DNA of 40,939 nt from Bacteroidales bacterium. GTDB lineage: Bacteria > Bacteroidota > Bacteroidia > Bacteroidales > B18-G4. How positions within the stretch are numbered: the stretch's first letter is position 1; every line of letters begins with the position of its first letter. The notes beneath the pieces were generated by a model that worked only from the letters and a program-made list of their open reading frames with translations, searched no databases and had not been told where the DNA came from. Location of the stretch: contig JAGYLD010000015.1 in NCBI GenBank assembly GCA_018401355.1, positions 1-40,939 on the forward strand, read 5' to 3'. Below, piece after piece: positions 24,149 through 33,769 of the stretch. A program made the translations under genes and the position numbers.

Positions 24149-25393
24149 ATGAATTCCATTTTCTTTGAGAATATCAGGATTTCGATTGAATCCATAAAAA
24201 GCCACAAGGTAAGAACCATTCTTACAATATTGATCATCTCCTTTGGGATCATGGCGCTGGTGGGCATACTCACCTCCATAGATGTTATCAAGTTTAATCT
24301 CAACCAGCAATTTGCCATGATGGGTTCCAATACTTTTACCATCCGGAACAGAACCTTAATGGTTCATATTGGAAATCAAAGGTCAAAACCAAAGTACTTC
24401 AGGCCCATCACCTATGATGAAGCCCAGGAATTCAAAAAAAGATATGATTTTCCCTCTTTCGTGTCTGCCTATATCGCCACCCAAAAGGAGGGTTAGATGA
24501 AAAAATATGAATCTGAAAAAACAGATCCCAATGTGGGTGTTATAGGTTCAGATGAAAATTACCTGATCACAGCCGGATTTGAACTGAAAAGTGGCAGGAA
24601 CTTTTCAGCTAATGAAATCCAGAATGGAAGGCATGTTGCCATTATCGGAAGCCAGATTGTTAGCAGGCTTTTTGCAAAAAATGAAGATCCGCTTGGAAAG
24701 GTGATCTCTATCGGCCCCGGAAAATACAGGGTAATTGGAGTAATGGCAGAAAAGGGTTCCAGCGTGGGTTTTTCGGGTGACCGGCAGTGTATTGTACCTA
24801 TTAATAATGTACGTCAGTATTTTCCCAGACCAAACATGAATTATTCCATTAACGTGATGACCATGGAAACAGCAGACCTGGACCCCGCCATTGGAGAAGC
24901 AACCGGCTTGCTCAGGATCATCAGGGATGTTCCTCCGGGTGAAGAAGATAGCTTCAGCATGACCAAAAGTGACAACATTGCCAAGATGCTCTTTGATTTT
25001 TTGAAATATATAAGGCTTGGAGCAACATTCATTGGCCTCATCACCCTGATGGGAGCAGCAATTGGTTTGATGAACATCATGCTTGTTACCGTTACCGAGC
25101 GTACACACGAAATAGGTATCAGAAAAGCCATTGGAGCCAACAGCAGGATCATCCGTAATCAATTCCTGGTGGAGTCTGTGGTGATAGCCCAGCTTGGCGG
25201 CCTTGTAGGTATTTTGCTGGGAATCATTATCGGCAATGTTCTTTCATTCATCTTCGATAGTTCATTTTTAATCCCATGGGCATGGATATTTATGGGAGTA
25301 TTCATATGCTTGATTGTTGCTTTGCTTTCAGGAATAATTCCTGCCATGAAAGCCGCAAGACTGGATCCCATTGAATCGCTCAGATACGAATAA
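24149..25393 (+). pseudogene. MacB-like ABC transporter permease interrupted by an in-frame TAG
   Basis: The two halves (24149-24496 and 24497-25393) lie in the same frame and together form a standard MacB/FtsX permease of about 414 residues. There is an N-terminal membrane helix (VRTILTILIISFGIMALVGI), a periplasmic core ([21 protein letters not shown]) and three C-terminal helices with [19 protein letters not shown] at 24494-24496 stops it after TQKEG. The partner ATPase is not adjacent. The stop may be a real nonsense mutation or a sequence error; pairs of compensating indels near the A-rich run at 24497-24507 are also possible. The C-terminal part could be re-started at the ATG directly after the stop, but would lack its first helix. 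Confidence 0.8.
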
Positions 25394-25405
25394 CAATGTG
25401 TTGAG

Positions 25406-26713
25406 TTACTTAACAAGGGAGTTAAAGTGTTGTACACCAATTAATTCGTCATACTTGGAACCTTCCTGCCGGTGATAAACGTAAACACTGTAGTCATTTT
25501 CCGTTTCAAAATGATTTCCTTCAATCAATGTGGCATCACCCGCTTTCTGCCCATCTTCCAGGAAAACAAAAAGATAATTATAATAACCTTGCTTAAGATA
25601 TAATTCGGCTTCATAAACCTTTTTCTCAAAATTGTAAACCATCTTGGCATCTTCAGTAAATTGCCAGTCTGTTAGTGCACCCATGATATAAAGGTTGCCA
25701 TTAACAAGGGGGAAGTCGTATGGCAAAGTGAAATGTACCCATACATAATCACTTTCCGTTGCATAGTTGTTGCTGTTTTCCGATTCAATGGACCTTTTTC
25801 CGTTCAAATCATTATCAAAAACATATCGTTTAAAAATCCTTCGCTCATCAGGCCAAAGGTAAACATGGTATCCGTCAGGTGCGTATTCTATCCGGCGGAT
25901 CCTTTCGGAATTGTATTTCAGACTTTTTATATCAAAATTCCTGAATTCATTGATTCCGTTAAATACATTGTCTTTTAGCATCCGGAAATCAATCTCACCT
26001 CCACCAGCCATTCTGGGCTTTAAATTTGTAAGGGCATTGTCCCATCGGCCATTTTGCCTGACAATAACCTTCAGTTTGTTGTAAGGGTCAGAAATATAAT
26101 AGTCATCACTGATGATTACAAAGTCAACGGCTTGTTTTTCTTCCCTTTCACTTACATTAACCGGCTTTCCAACTTTTCCCTTAATGCTGATTTTGGGGTC
26201 GGCTACCATGAACCTTCTTGTGAGGATGATCTTATCCCGGTCTTCTTCTTCAAGATAAACCTGTAAAATATAATTGCCGGATTTCGTGAACCTAAGGTAA
26301 TCCGTTGGAAGATCAACATAATAATGGGTGAATGATTTTGTGGTGTTGAAGGAAAATTCATAATCGTTGATGTCATCATAATAAAATCCATCAAGGTATT
26401 CCATGGGTTCAAGATCCGAAGGCTGCCAGTTTGCATCATGATGGACAAAAGAAACTTTATAGTTCTTGACATCGGATTCAAGATCATCAAATTCCAGACG
26501 CAAATGTTCTGATGAATTCAGGTTGATCACCGGAGCTGCCATTTCCCATCCATCCTTGTAAAGCCTCACAGTTTTGATGTTTTCAACATAGGCGTGGTTG
26601 GTGTTTCGAATGTATTCCGGCTCATAATATTCTTCCTGCTCAATATCTTGTCCAAATGAATAACAGAAAAGAAATTGTATTGTTAAAAAAACAACAAAAA
26701 TTTTATGCTGCAT
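25406..26713 (-). CDS. DUF5103 type IX secretion plug protein
   Basis: 435 residues from the ATG at 26713, which begins a clear signal peptide (MQHKIFVVFLTIQFLFCYSF, cleavage before Gln22); upstream codons in frame lack any signal. Family landmarks are NIKTVRLYKDGWEMAAPVI, SFVHHDANWQPSDL, the immunoglobulin-like NLYIMGALTDWQF and LYLKQGYYNYLFVF near the C-terminus. DUF5103 proteins plug the periplasmic end of the SprA translocon of the type IX system when no cargo is bound. With porU/porV at the other end of the window, this is a second T9SS locus. It converges on the permease. Confidence 0.88.
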   Translation of the reverse strand: MQHKIFVVFLTIQFLFCYSFGQDIEQEEYYEPEYIRNTNHAYVENIKTVRLYKDGWEMAAPVINLNSSEHLRLEFDDLESDVKNYKVSFVHHDANWQPSDLEPMEYLDGFYYDDINDYEFSFNTTKSFTHYYVDLPTDYLRFTKSGNYILQVYLEEEDRDKIILTRRFMVADPKISIKGKVGKPVNVSEREEKQAVDFVIISDDYYISDPYNKLKVIVRQNGRWDNALTNLKPRMAGGGEIDFRMLKDNVFNGINEFRNFDIKSLKYNSERIRRIEYAPDGYHVYLWPDERRIFKRYVFDNDLNGKRSIESENSNNYATESDYVWVHFTLPYDFPLVNGNLYIMGALTDWQFTEDAKMVYNFEKKVYEAELYLKQGYYNYLFVFLEDGQKAGDATLIEGNHFETENDYSVYVYHRQEGSKYDELIGVQHFNSLVK

Positions 26714-26743
26714 TGATTCTGAATTGTGTTTAAGTACTATTTG

Positions 26744-26751
26744 CAAAAATA
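26744..26751 (-). promoter_or_regulatory. Candidate -7 box of the plug gene
   Basis: The minus strand reads TATTTTTG, matching TAnnTTTG, 31 bases before the chosen ATG. It supports the start at 26713 rather than 26779, because the longer frame would begin upstream of the promoter. Confidence 0.45.
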
Positions 26752-26873
26752 AGGCTTTATAAAAACTGATAAAGATCATGTTTTCATATGGGATAAGCTT
26801 TATTTTTTTTTAATATTGTAATTGCAAATTTTTGTAAACTTGCAGTTTCCAAATATATATATATATTGTTAAC

Positions 26874-28223
26874 ATGCCTGAAATTTTCAAGATTAAAAAG
26901 GGATTGGATATAAGTCTTCTTGGAGAGGCAGATAAAACTACCAGGGAGGTCCGATCAAAGCAATATGCCATCAAACCCATTGATTTTGTTGGTATATTCC
27001 CCAAGCCACTTGTTCAAGAAGGAGATGAGGTGAAAGCCGGCACTCCTTTATTTTTTGATAAGTACCGGGATAATATAAAATTCACAGCACCGGTAAGTGG
27101 AAAGGTAAATGAGATCCGGCGCGGTGCCAAACGTGTCTTGCTCGAGATTGTCATTGATTCCGATGATAAATTTACGGCTGAGGATTTTGGTGCTGCCGAT
27201 CCCAATGATTTAACGCGGGATGCCATTATTCAGAAAATGCTGGATGCAGGTTTATGGCCTGTGATCAGGCAAAGGCCATACGGGATCATCGCCTTGCCAG
27301 ATGTAGACCCTAAGGCCATTATGATATCTGCTTTTGATACACATCCTTTAGCCCCGGATTATGATTTTATTATGGATGGGCAGGAGAATGAGTTCCAGGA
27401 AGGTTTGAATGCTCTGGGAAAATTGACTTCCGGAAAGATCCATTTGAATATTTCTGCAGAACAAGGAACCACCAAAACCTTTTTGAATGCAAAAAATGTG
27501 GTCATCAACCGTTTTAAAGGACCACATCCTGCGGGAAATGTTGGTACACAGATTAATGCGTTGATGCCCTTGAACAGGGGCGAATCTATTTGGTATCTCA
27601 GGCCACAGGAAGTACTCATGATTGGCAGGCTTTTTAAAACCGGTAAATATGATGCATCCAAAATAATTGCCCTTACAGGTTCTGAAGTGGCAAAACCGCA
27701 ATACCTTAAAACGAGGATGGGTGCCGGCATTATGGATATGGTGAAAGATGATGTTTCAAAGAAAAATTTGAGATACATCAGCGGCAATGTCCTTACCGGT
27801 CGAAAGATTGAAAAAAATGGATTCCTTGGATTCTACGATAGCCAGGTAACAGTTATTCCTGAAGGAGACTACTATGAATTCTTTGGCTGGGCATCACCTG
27901 GATTTAATAAATTCAGTTTTTACCATTCATTTTTTTCCTGGCTGCAACCCAAAAGGAAGTTTACTATAGATACAAACCTCCACGGGGGAGAACGGGCATT
28001 TGTAATGACTGGGATGTTTGAAAAAGTATTCCCTTTTGATATCTATCCAATGCAGTTGATCAAAGCCATCATGATTGAGGATATAGACCAGATGGAAAAC
28101 CTAGGGATTTATGAAGTGGAGGAAGAAGATTTTGCATTGTGCGAATTCATTGATACCTCCAAAACCGAGATTCAGGGTATTGTCCGCAAGGGCTTGGATA
28201 TCATGAGAAAAGAAATGATGTAA
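26874..28223 (+). CDS. nqrA: Na+-translocating NADH:quinone reductase subunit A
   Basis: First gene of the nqr operon, 449 residues. NqrA is the cytoplasmic, quinone-associated subunit of the sodium pump. Typical segments are the N-terminal IFKIKKGLDISLLG, AIKPIDFVGIFPKPLVQEGDEV (barrel-sandwich domain), GPHPAGNVGTQI near 222, and LHGGERAFVMTGMFEKVFP near the C-terminus. An AT repeat (26853-26866) sits just before the ATG, with TTTTTG at 26829-26834 as a possible -33 and TATATTG at 26862-26868 as an imperfect -7 element. nqrB follows after 16 bases. The gene is intact, unlike the next two. Confidence 0.96.
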   Translation: MPEIFKIKKGLDISLLGEADKTTREVRSKQYAIKPIDFVGIFPKPLVQEGDEVKAGTPLFFDKYRDNIKFTAPVSGKVNEIRRGAKRVLLEIVIDSDDKFTAEDFGAADPNDLTRDAIIQKMLDAGLWPVIRQRPYGIIALPDVDPKAIMISAFDTHPLAPDYDFIMDGQENEFQEGLNALGKLTSGKIHLNISAEQGTTKTFLNAKNVVINRFKGPHPAGNVGTQINALMPLNRGESIWYLRPQEVLMIGRLFKTGKYDASKIIALTGSEVAKPQYLKTRMGAGIMDMVKDDVSKKNLRYISGNVLTGRKIEKNGFLGFYDSQVTVIPEGDYYEFFGWASPGFNKFSFYHSFFSWLQPKRKFTIDTNLHGGERAFVMTGMFEKVFPFDIYPMQLIKAIMIEDIDQMENLGIYEVEEEDFALCEFIDTSKTEIQGIVRKGLDIMRKEMM

Positions 28224-28239
28224 GAATATTATATTGTCT

Positions 28240-29387
28240 ATGATGAAAGGACTAAGAAATTATATCGACAAGATCAAACCTCAGTTTGAGAAAGGGGGAA
28301 GGTTTGAAAAGCTTCAGTCTACCTTCGAAGCCTTTGAGACATTCCTTTTTGTACCAAATAATGTGACATTTAAAGGAAGTCACATCAGGGATGCGATAGA
28401 CATGAAAAGAACCATGTCAATTGTTGTGATGGCACTTATTCCGGCATTGCTCTTCGGAATGTGGAATATCGGATATCAGCACTTTTTGTCAATTGGTGAA
28501 GCATCTGGTTTTTGGCAAAATTTCTGGTACGGTTTTATTAAAGCCTTTCCAATAATAGTTGTATCCTATGTTACCGGGTTGGCCATTTGAGTTCATCTTT
28601 GCCCAGATCCAGGGACACGAGGTCAATGAAAGGATTCCTCGTTTCAGCAATGTTGATACCATTGGTTATGCCCCCGATATCCCTTTGTGGATGGTTGCTG
28701 TCTCTACTGCTTTTTGCTGTTATTTTCGTTAAGGAAGTATTTGGCGGGACAGCATGAACATCCTGAATCCTGCTTTAACAGCCAGGGGCATTTTGTTTTT
28801 GCTTACCCGAAAAGAAATTTCCGGAGATATAGTCTGGATTGCAGATAAAGCAGATGCATATTCCGGTGCTACACCATTGGGACATGCACTGGTTGGAGAG
28901 GTTGACAAGATACCCAGCGTAGCCGACATGTTTTGGGGTTTTATTCCGGATCCATTGGAGAAACCTCTGTTCCTGCCATACTTATTGGTGCCCATCCTGA
29001 TCATTACCGGAGTGGGGAGCTGGAGAATAATGCTTTCTATGGTTTGTCAGGGGCCTTTTTATGGGATTTATTTTTAATCTTATTGCACTTAATGATTATA
29101 TGATGATCCGCATGGCATCACCTGATTATGGGTGGTTTTTGCATTTGGGCTGTGTTTATGGCTGCCCTGTTTCAGCGACACAAACATTAAAAGGACAATA
29201 CATTTACGGTTTCCTCATAGGCTTGTTTGTGATCATTGTGAGGGTCTTTAACCCACATATCCCTGAAGGAGTGATGCTGGCTATACTTTTCATGAATGTG
29301 TTCGCACCGCTGATTGATCACTATGTACTTCAGGCAAATATCAGGAAACGCAGGAAAAGATGGGCCGTTGCAACTCAAGGTAATTGA
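28240..29387 (+). pseudogene. nqrB: nqrB, membrane subunit with covalent FMN, frameshifted as sequenced
   Basis: From the ATG at 28240 (a TTG six bases earlier is also in frame) the protein is normal for 116 codons, then reaches a TGA at 28588. NqrB sequence continues to 29387 but hops frames at least ten times by one base. Examples are an extra T at 28586-28588, an extra A near 28631, a missing C at 28671-28675, an extra T at 28711-28715, a missing T at 28796-28800 and an extra A at 28810-28813. Conserved segments survive between hops: IPLWMVAVSTAF, MNILNPALTAR and DAYSGATPLGHA (about 28853-28880). The last holds the SGAT threonine that ApbE flavinylates. Because all parts remain readable, sequence error is likelier than decay. 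Confidence 0.85.
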
Positions 29388-29408
29388 ATAAAATAATCAA
29401 ATATAGAC

Positions 29409-30155
29409 ATGTACATAACGAATACATATTTATTTATTCGTCGATCATGGTCATCGTTGTGGCAGCTATCCTGTCATCTGTCGCAATGCTCCTGAAACCA
29501 ATCGAGGGAAATATGGTGCAAAAATGCAGGGTATTCTTGCTGCTACGGAAATAACCGCTTCCGAAGATGCCGAAATTTATGCACAGTTCATCACTGAAGA
29601 GTTGGTTGTCGATGAAAAAGGAAATGTGGTGAGTATTTTTAAGGATCAAAAATTTGAAAAAGGTGATCTGCGTGCTTTTGACCTTGACCTGAAAACGGAA
29701 TTATTCAAAAAATCGCAGGGAAAATCTATTTGTCGCCCTGTACATCGCACATATCGATGATGATATTGTCTATATCGTTCCCTTGCTGGGAAAAGGACTA
29801 TGGGGCCCTGTATATGGCAATATTGCATTAGGCCCCAGTTTTGAAAAGGTCGTAGGTGCTGACTTTGGACATGATAAGGGAAACACCGGGGTTGGGTGCG
29901 GAAATATCAACAAAGGAATTTTCTGACCAGTTTATTGGAAAGACAATATTTTACCAAGGAAATTCATCATCATTGATGTTGTTAAAGGCGGTATTTCACA
30001 ATTGTCACCTCAAAGCAAATCCATAGCGTGGATGCCATTTCCGGCAGCGCACCATTACAAGTAATGGCGTTACCGATATGTTAAGGAATTGCCTTGAAAA
30101 CTATGAGCCATACATTAGAAGTCATGTTGGAAACAAAAACCTGTATAATAAATGA
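29409..30155 (+). pseudogene. nqrC: nqrC, FMN-binding subunit, frameshifted as sequenced
   Basis: NqrC sequence can be followed in all three frames. It begins with an N-terminal helix (IMVIVVAAILSSVAMLLKP), then KMQGILAATEITASEDAEIY and the large domain VYIVPLLGKGLWGPVYGNIALG (29767-29833). Next come a TPGLGAEIS-like region near 29890, VVKGGISQLSPQSK near 29980, and VDAISG...TITSNGV near 30028-30070, which holds the FMN-attachment threonine. It ends [16 protein letters not shown]. At least six short indels separate these pieces. The stop (30153-30155) overlaps the probable nqrD start. Most likely an intact gene in a poorly resolved stretch. Confidence 0.8.
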
Positions 30156-30807
30156 GCTGAAAATAAGGAAGAGAGCACCATTGTTTTCTGCAAAAAACAG
30201 AAAATTAATAACAACACCCGGGCCATGAGAACCCCATTACTGTTCAGGTGCTGGGTATTTGCTCGGCATTGGCCGTAACTGCCAAGCGAAGCCTTCGATA
30301 GTAATGGCTTTGTCTGTTATGTTTGTGATGGGTGTAGGTAATGTAGTAATTTCATTGTTGCGCAATACCATTGCTCCCAGAATCAGGATTATTGTACAAC
30401 TGGTGGTTATTGCCACGTTGGTGATTCTGGTGGATCAGTTTCTGAAAGCATTTGCTTATGACGTGAGTAAGCAGCTTTCGGTTTTTGTTGGACTGATCAT
30501 TACCAACTGTATCATCATGGGCCGGTTTGAAGCCTTTGCCATGGGCAATAAAACCTGGCCGTCATTCCTCGATGGTATTGGAAATGCCTGGGGCTATGGC
30601 TGGATACTTATTGTGGTGGGTTTCTTCAGGGAATTATTGGGTTCAGGAACCTTATGGGGATATCCGGTTATGGAAAAACTTGGCCTCTACAGCATTGGTT
30701 ATGAAAACAATGGTATGATGATCCTGCCGCCAATGGCGCTGATCGTTGTTGGTGTGATCATTTGGGTTCAGCGCTACCGTATGCGTGATTTGATTGAAGA
30801 AAATTAG
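30152..30807 (+). CDS. nqrD: Na+-NQR subunit D (5' end frameshifted as sequenced)
   Basis: The open part, from about 30298 to 30807, is typical Nqr[59 protein letters not shown] and a C-terminal MRDLIEEN. The expected N-terminus ([14 protein letters not shown], then [19 protein letters not shown]) is present upstream in other frames, with one-base shifts near 30160, 30235 and 30290. The start is placed at the ATG overlapping the nqrC stop. NqrD is a six-helix membrane subunit that, with NqrE, holds the buried iron centre between two cysteines: Cys in GICSALAV and Cys in TNCIIMGR are both visible. Confidence 0.88.
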
Positions 30808-30830
30808 TAATACAACTTATACGATTCAAA

Positions 30831-31448
30831 ATGGAGAATCTGGTAAGCATTTTTGTTAAGTCGATCTTTATTGATAATATGATATTCGCATACTTTTTGG
30901 GTATGTGTTCCTATCTGGCAGTTTCGAAAACTGTTAAAACATCAGTAGGATTGGGAATAGCTGTAATTTTTGTTCTGGGAATTACCGTTCCGGTAAACTA
31001 CCTTATTAATGGATACCTGCTGGGTCCGGGGGCCTTGTCGTGGATAAGCAGCGAATTTGCTGAGGTTGACCTTAGCTTTCTGACCTTTATCATGTTCATC
31101 GCAGTTATCGCATCTATGGTGCAGTTGGTTGAGATGGTAATTGAAAAATTCTCTCCCGCTTTGTACAATTCCCTCGGGATCTTTCTTCCGCTGATTGCGG
31201 TGAACTGTGCCATACTTGGTGGCTCTCTGTTCATGCAGGAAAGGGAATATCAGTCCCTGGCCGAGGCAACTTCATTCGGACTGGGTTCAGGAGTGGGTTG
31301 GTTCCTCGCAATTGTTGGTATTGCAGCCATCCGCGAAAAGATAAGATATTCCAATGTCCCTGCACCTTTACGCGGACTTGGAATAACATTTATAATTACA
31401 GGTTTGATGGGCATCGCTTTTATGATGTTCATGGGAATTAAACTTTAA
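30831..31448 (+). CDS. nqrE: Na+-NQR subunit E
   Basis: A 205-residue integral membrane protein with about six helices, intact. The family start [33 protein letters not shown] contains the first conserved Cys (residue 26), and [16 protein letters not shown] contains the second (near 120). Together with the NqrD cysteines these coordinate the membrane-embedded iron centre in the electron path. It follows nqrD by 23 bases and precedes nqrF closely, in the standard A-F order. Confidence 0.97.
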   Translation: MENLVSIFVKSIFIDNMIFAYFLGMCSYLAVSKTVKTSVGLGIAVIFVLGITVPVNYLINGYLLGPGALSWISSEFAEVDLSFLTFIMFIAVIASMVQLVEMVIEKFSPALYNSLGIFLPLIAVNCAILGGSLFMQEREYQSLAEATSFGLGSGVGWFLAIVGIAAIREKIRYSNVPAPLRGLGITFIITGLMGIAFMMFMGIKL

Positions 31449-31460
31449 AATTTTAAGGTG

Positions 31461-32720
31461 ATGTTACTTTTAGTAGGAATCGGAACAATAGTACTATCAA
31501 GCATAATAGTATTCATGCTGATCATTATTTCCCTGGTTGGGATGTTGTTATTTGCCAGGAAAAAGCTGACCCCACAGGGGAAAGTCCATATAACCATAAA
31601 TGAAGAAAAGGACCTCGAAGTTGATCCCGGATCTACTTTGCTCAGTACTTTATCTGCCAGAGGCATCTTCCTCCCCTCTGCCTGTGGTGGTGGAGGTACA
31701 TGTGCCATGTGTAAGTGTCAGGTTATTGATGGCGGAGGTAGTATTTTGCCCACGGAAGTAGGATATTTTACCAGAAAAGAAATCAAGGAAGACTGGAGGC
31801 TGGGATGTCAGGTAAAGGTTCGTGAAGATATGAAGATCAATGTGCCTCCTGAGATATTTGGTATTAAGAAATGGGAGTGTGAAGTTGTTTCTAACCATAA
31901 TGTGGCTACATTTATTAAGGAGTTTGTGGTTAAGCTTCCTGAAGGTGAAAACCTGGAGTTTAAATCCGGTGGATATATCCAGATAGATATACCTAAATGT
32001 AAAGTTGATTTTGGCAAAGATATTGAAGTTGAAGAAGAATACAGGGATGAATGGGATAAGTTCAATATGTGGGATCTGAAAATGAAGAATTCAGAACCTA
32101 TCTTCCGTGCATATTCCATGGCCAACCAGCCGGCTGAGGGCAATATCATTATGCTCAACGTCAGGATTGCAACACCGCCCTTCGACCGCAAAACCGGGAA
32201 ATTTATGAAAGTTAATCCCGGAATTGCTTCCTCTTACATCTTCTCCAGAAAACCCGGTGATAAGGTTACCATCTCAGGACCGTACGGTGAGTTCTTCATC
32301 AAAGATACCAAAAGGGAAATGATGTTCATTGGCGGTGGTGCCGGTATGGCTCCAATGAGGTCACACATCTTTGACCTATACAAAACCAAGAGTACAGACA
32401 GGAAAGCAACTTTCTGGTATGGCGGAAGATCTTTAAGGGAGTTGTTTTATGTGGATGAGTTCCAGGAAATTGCCGATAAAGATCCGAATTTTGATTTCTA
32501 TATTGCCCTCTCCGAGCCTAATCCGGAGGATAACTGGAAAGGCTCCACAGGTTTTATCCACCAGGTTGTGATGGATGAATACCTTAAAAAACATCCTGAA
32601 CCAGAAGAAATTGAGTATTATATTTGTGGGCCGCCTATGATGAACGATGCGGTTATGAAAATGCTGGATGATTACGGCGTGCCTCCTGAAATGATTGCAT
32701 ACGATGACTTTGGAGGATAA
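31461..32720 (+). CDS. nqrF: Na+-NQR subunit F, NADH-oxidising diaphorase
   Basis: 419 residues from the ATG at 31461 (a GTG immediately before it is also in frame). An N-terminal membrane helix (residues 2-32) is followed by a 2Fe-2S ferredoxin domain with Cys75, Cys81, Cys84 ([13 protein letters not shown]) and Cys116 (RLGCQVK). Next come the FAD-binding motif RAYSMANQP and the NADH-binding part with [12 protein letters not shown] and [10 protein letters not shown]. NqrF takes electrons from NADH in the cytoplasm and passes them to the membrane centres. An intrinsic terminator follows its stop at once. Confidence 0.97.
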   Translation: MLLLVGIGTIVLSSIIVFMLIIISLVGMLLFARKKLTPQGKVHITINEEKDLEVDPGSTLLSTLSARGIFLPSACGGGGTCAMCKCQVIDGGGSILPTEVGYFTRKEIKEDWRLGCQVKVREDMKINVPPEIFGIKKWECEVVSNHNVATFIKEFVVKLPEGENLEFKSGGYIQIDIPKCKVDFGKDIEVEEEYRDEWDKFNMWDLKMKNSEPIFRAYSMANQPAEGNIIMLNVRIATPPFDRKTGKFMKVNPGIASSYIFSRKPGDKVTISGPYGEFFIKDTKREMMFIGGGAGMAPMRSHIFDLYKTKSTDRKATFWYGGRSLRELFYVDEFQEIADKDPNFDFYIALSEPNPEDNWKGSTGFIHQVVMDEYLKKHPEPEEIEYYICGPPMMNDAVMKMLDDYGVPPEMIAYDDFGG

Positions 32721-32734
32721 AAAAATTGACTGTC

Positions 32735-32760
32735 CTGTCCTATGATAGGACAGTTTTTTT
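32735..32760 (+). terminator. Intrinsic terminator after nqrF
   Basis: A perfect 8-bp hairpin, CTGTCCTA-TGA-TAGGACAG (32735-32753), is followed by seven T (32754-32760). It begins 14 bases after the nqrF stop and ends only 13 bases before the apbE ATG. Confidence 0.88.
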
Positions 32761-32773
32761 ATATCACAACCTC

Positions 32774-33769
32774 ATGAAAAAGCTCTGTTTTTGTTTTGTT
32801 TGTCTTTCTTTATTTTTTTCTTCCTGTATAACAGAAAAAAAGGTCTCTTTTATGGGGGAAGCCCAGGGAACATATTATGCTGTGACGTATTTTGATCACA
32901 AGGATAGAAATTTTCAACCGGAAATTGATTCACTCTTAAAACGCTTCGACCAATCTGCCTCTTTATGGGTGCCATCTTCTGTTATTTCAAAAATTAATCA
33001 AAGTGATTCAGGAAGCCGGGTGGATGATATTGTTAAAACTCTCTGCGAGATGTCATTTCAGGTTGCTGAATCAACTAAAGGACATTTTGATATTACTGTC
33101 GGACCACTTGTTAATGCCTGGGGCTTTGGTTTCCGGGAGGGGATTGAACCTGATAGCAGTATGGTAGATAGCATTATGCAGTTTGTTGGTTATAATATGG
33201 TCGATCTGAATGGTAATTTTTTGAGCAAGAAATATCCAGATATTTCAATTGATTTTAATGCCATTGCTCAGGGATACTCAGTTGATTTGATCGGTGATTT
33301 CCTGGAAACACATGGTATTGAGGATTATCTCGTTGATGTTGGAGGGGAAGTACTTGGTAAAGGCAGGAAGTCAAATAATGAGGCCTGGGTTGTAGGTGTG
33401 GAAAAGCCTTCATCAGAGCCATATGATGAAAGAAGGCTTCAAATAAGAATAGAGTTGAATGACAAGGCTGTTGCAACAAGCGGAAGTTACAGAAAATTTT
33501 TTGTTAAAGACGGGATACGCTATTCCCACACCATAAATCCATTAACAGGTTATCCTGTGGAACATTCATTGCTGAGTGTTTCTGTGACCGGAAATGCTTG
33601 TGCAACCGCAGATGCTTATGCTACTGCATTTATGGTGATGGGAGTGGAAAAATCTATGAAGTTTTTAGAAAAAAATAAGGAATTAGACGCATTCTTTATC
33701 TACTCGGATGAAAACGGGGAATATCAATCTATAACCACAAAAGGGTTTGAAGCAATGATCATAAACTAA
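32774..33769 (+). CDS. apbE: FAD:protein FMN transferase
   Basis: A 331-residue lipoprotein from the ATG at 32774 (MKKLCFCFVC, lipobox with Cys18 in LFFSSC); the frame extends 16 codons upstream but that part overlaps the terminator. ApbE attaches FMN to threonines of NqrB and NqrC outside the cytoplasmic membrane, using FAD and Mg2+. Motifs seen are GTYYAV, GPLVNAWGFG, SIDFNAIAQGYSVD, DVGGEVLGKG, SHTINPLTGYP and the metal site TADAYATAFMVMG. It lies beyond a strong terminator, so it needs read-through or a promoter inside nqrF. Its stop overlaps the convergent small-protein stop. Confidence 0.95.
   Translation: MKKLCFCFVCLSLFFSSCITEKKVSFMGEAQGTYYAVTYFDHKDRNFQPEIDSLLKRFDQSASLWVPSSVISKINQSDSGSRVDDIVKTLCEMSFQVAESTKGHFDITVGPLVNAWGFGFREGIEPDSSMVDSIMQFVGYNMVDLNGNFLSKKYPDISIDFNAIAQGYSVDLIGDFLETHGIEDYLVDVGGEVLGKGRKSNNEAWVVGVEKPSSEPYDERRLQIRIELNDKAVATSGSYRKFFVKDGIRYSHTINPLTGYPVEHSLLSVSVTGNACATADAYATAFMVMGVEKSMKFLEKNKELDAFFIYSDENGEYQSITTKGFEAMIIN

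Noticed and set aside
26853-26866. AT dinucleotide run upstream of nqrA as a phase-variable element
   Set aside because: Only seven AT units in an AT-rich promoter; no sign of variation can be judged from one sequence.
28588-30295. Programmed frameshifting in the nqr genes
   Set aside because: About twenty shifts in both directions without slippery-site or stimulator structure cannot be programmed recoding; consensus error explains them better.
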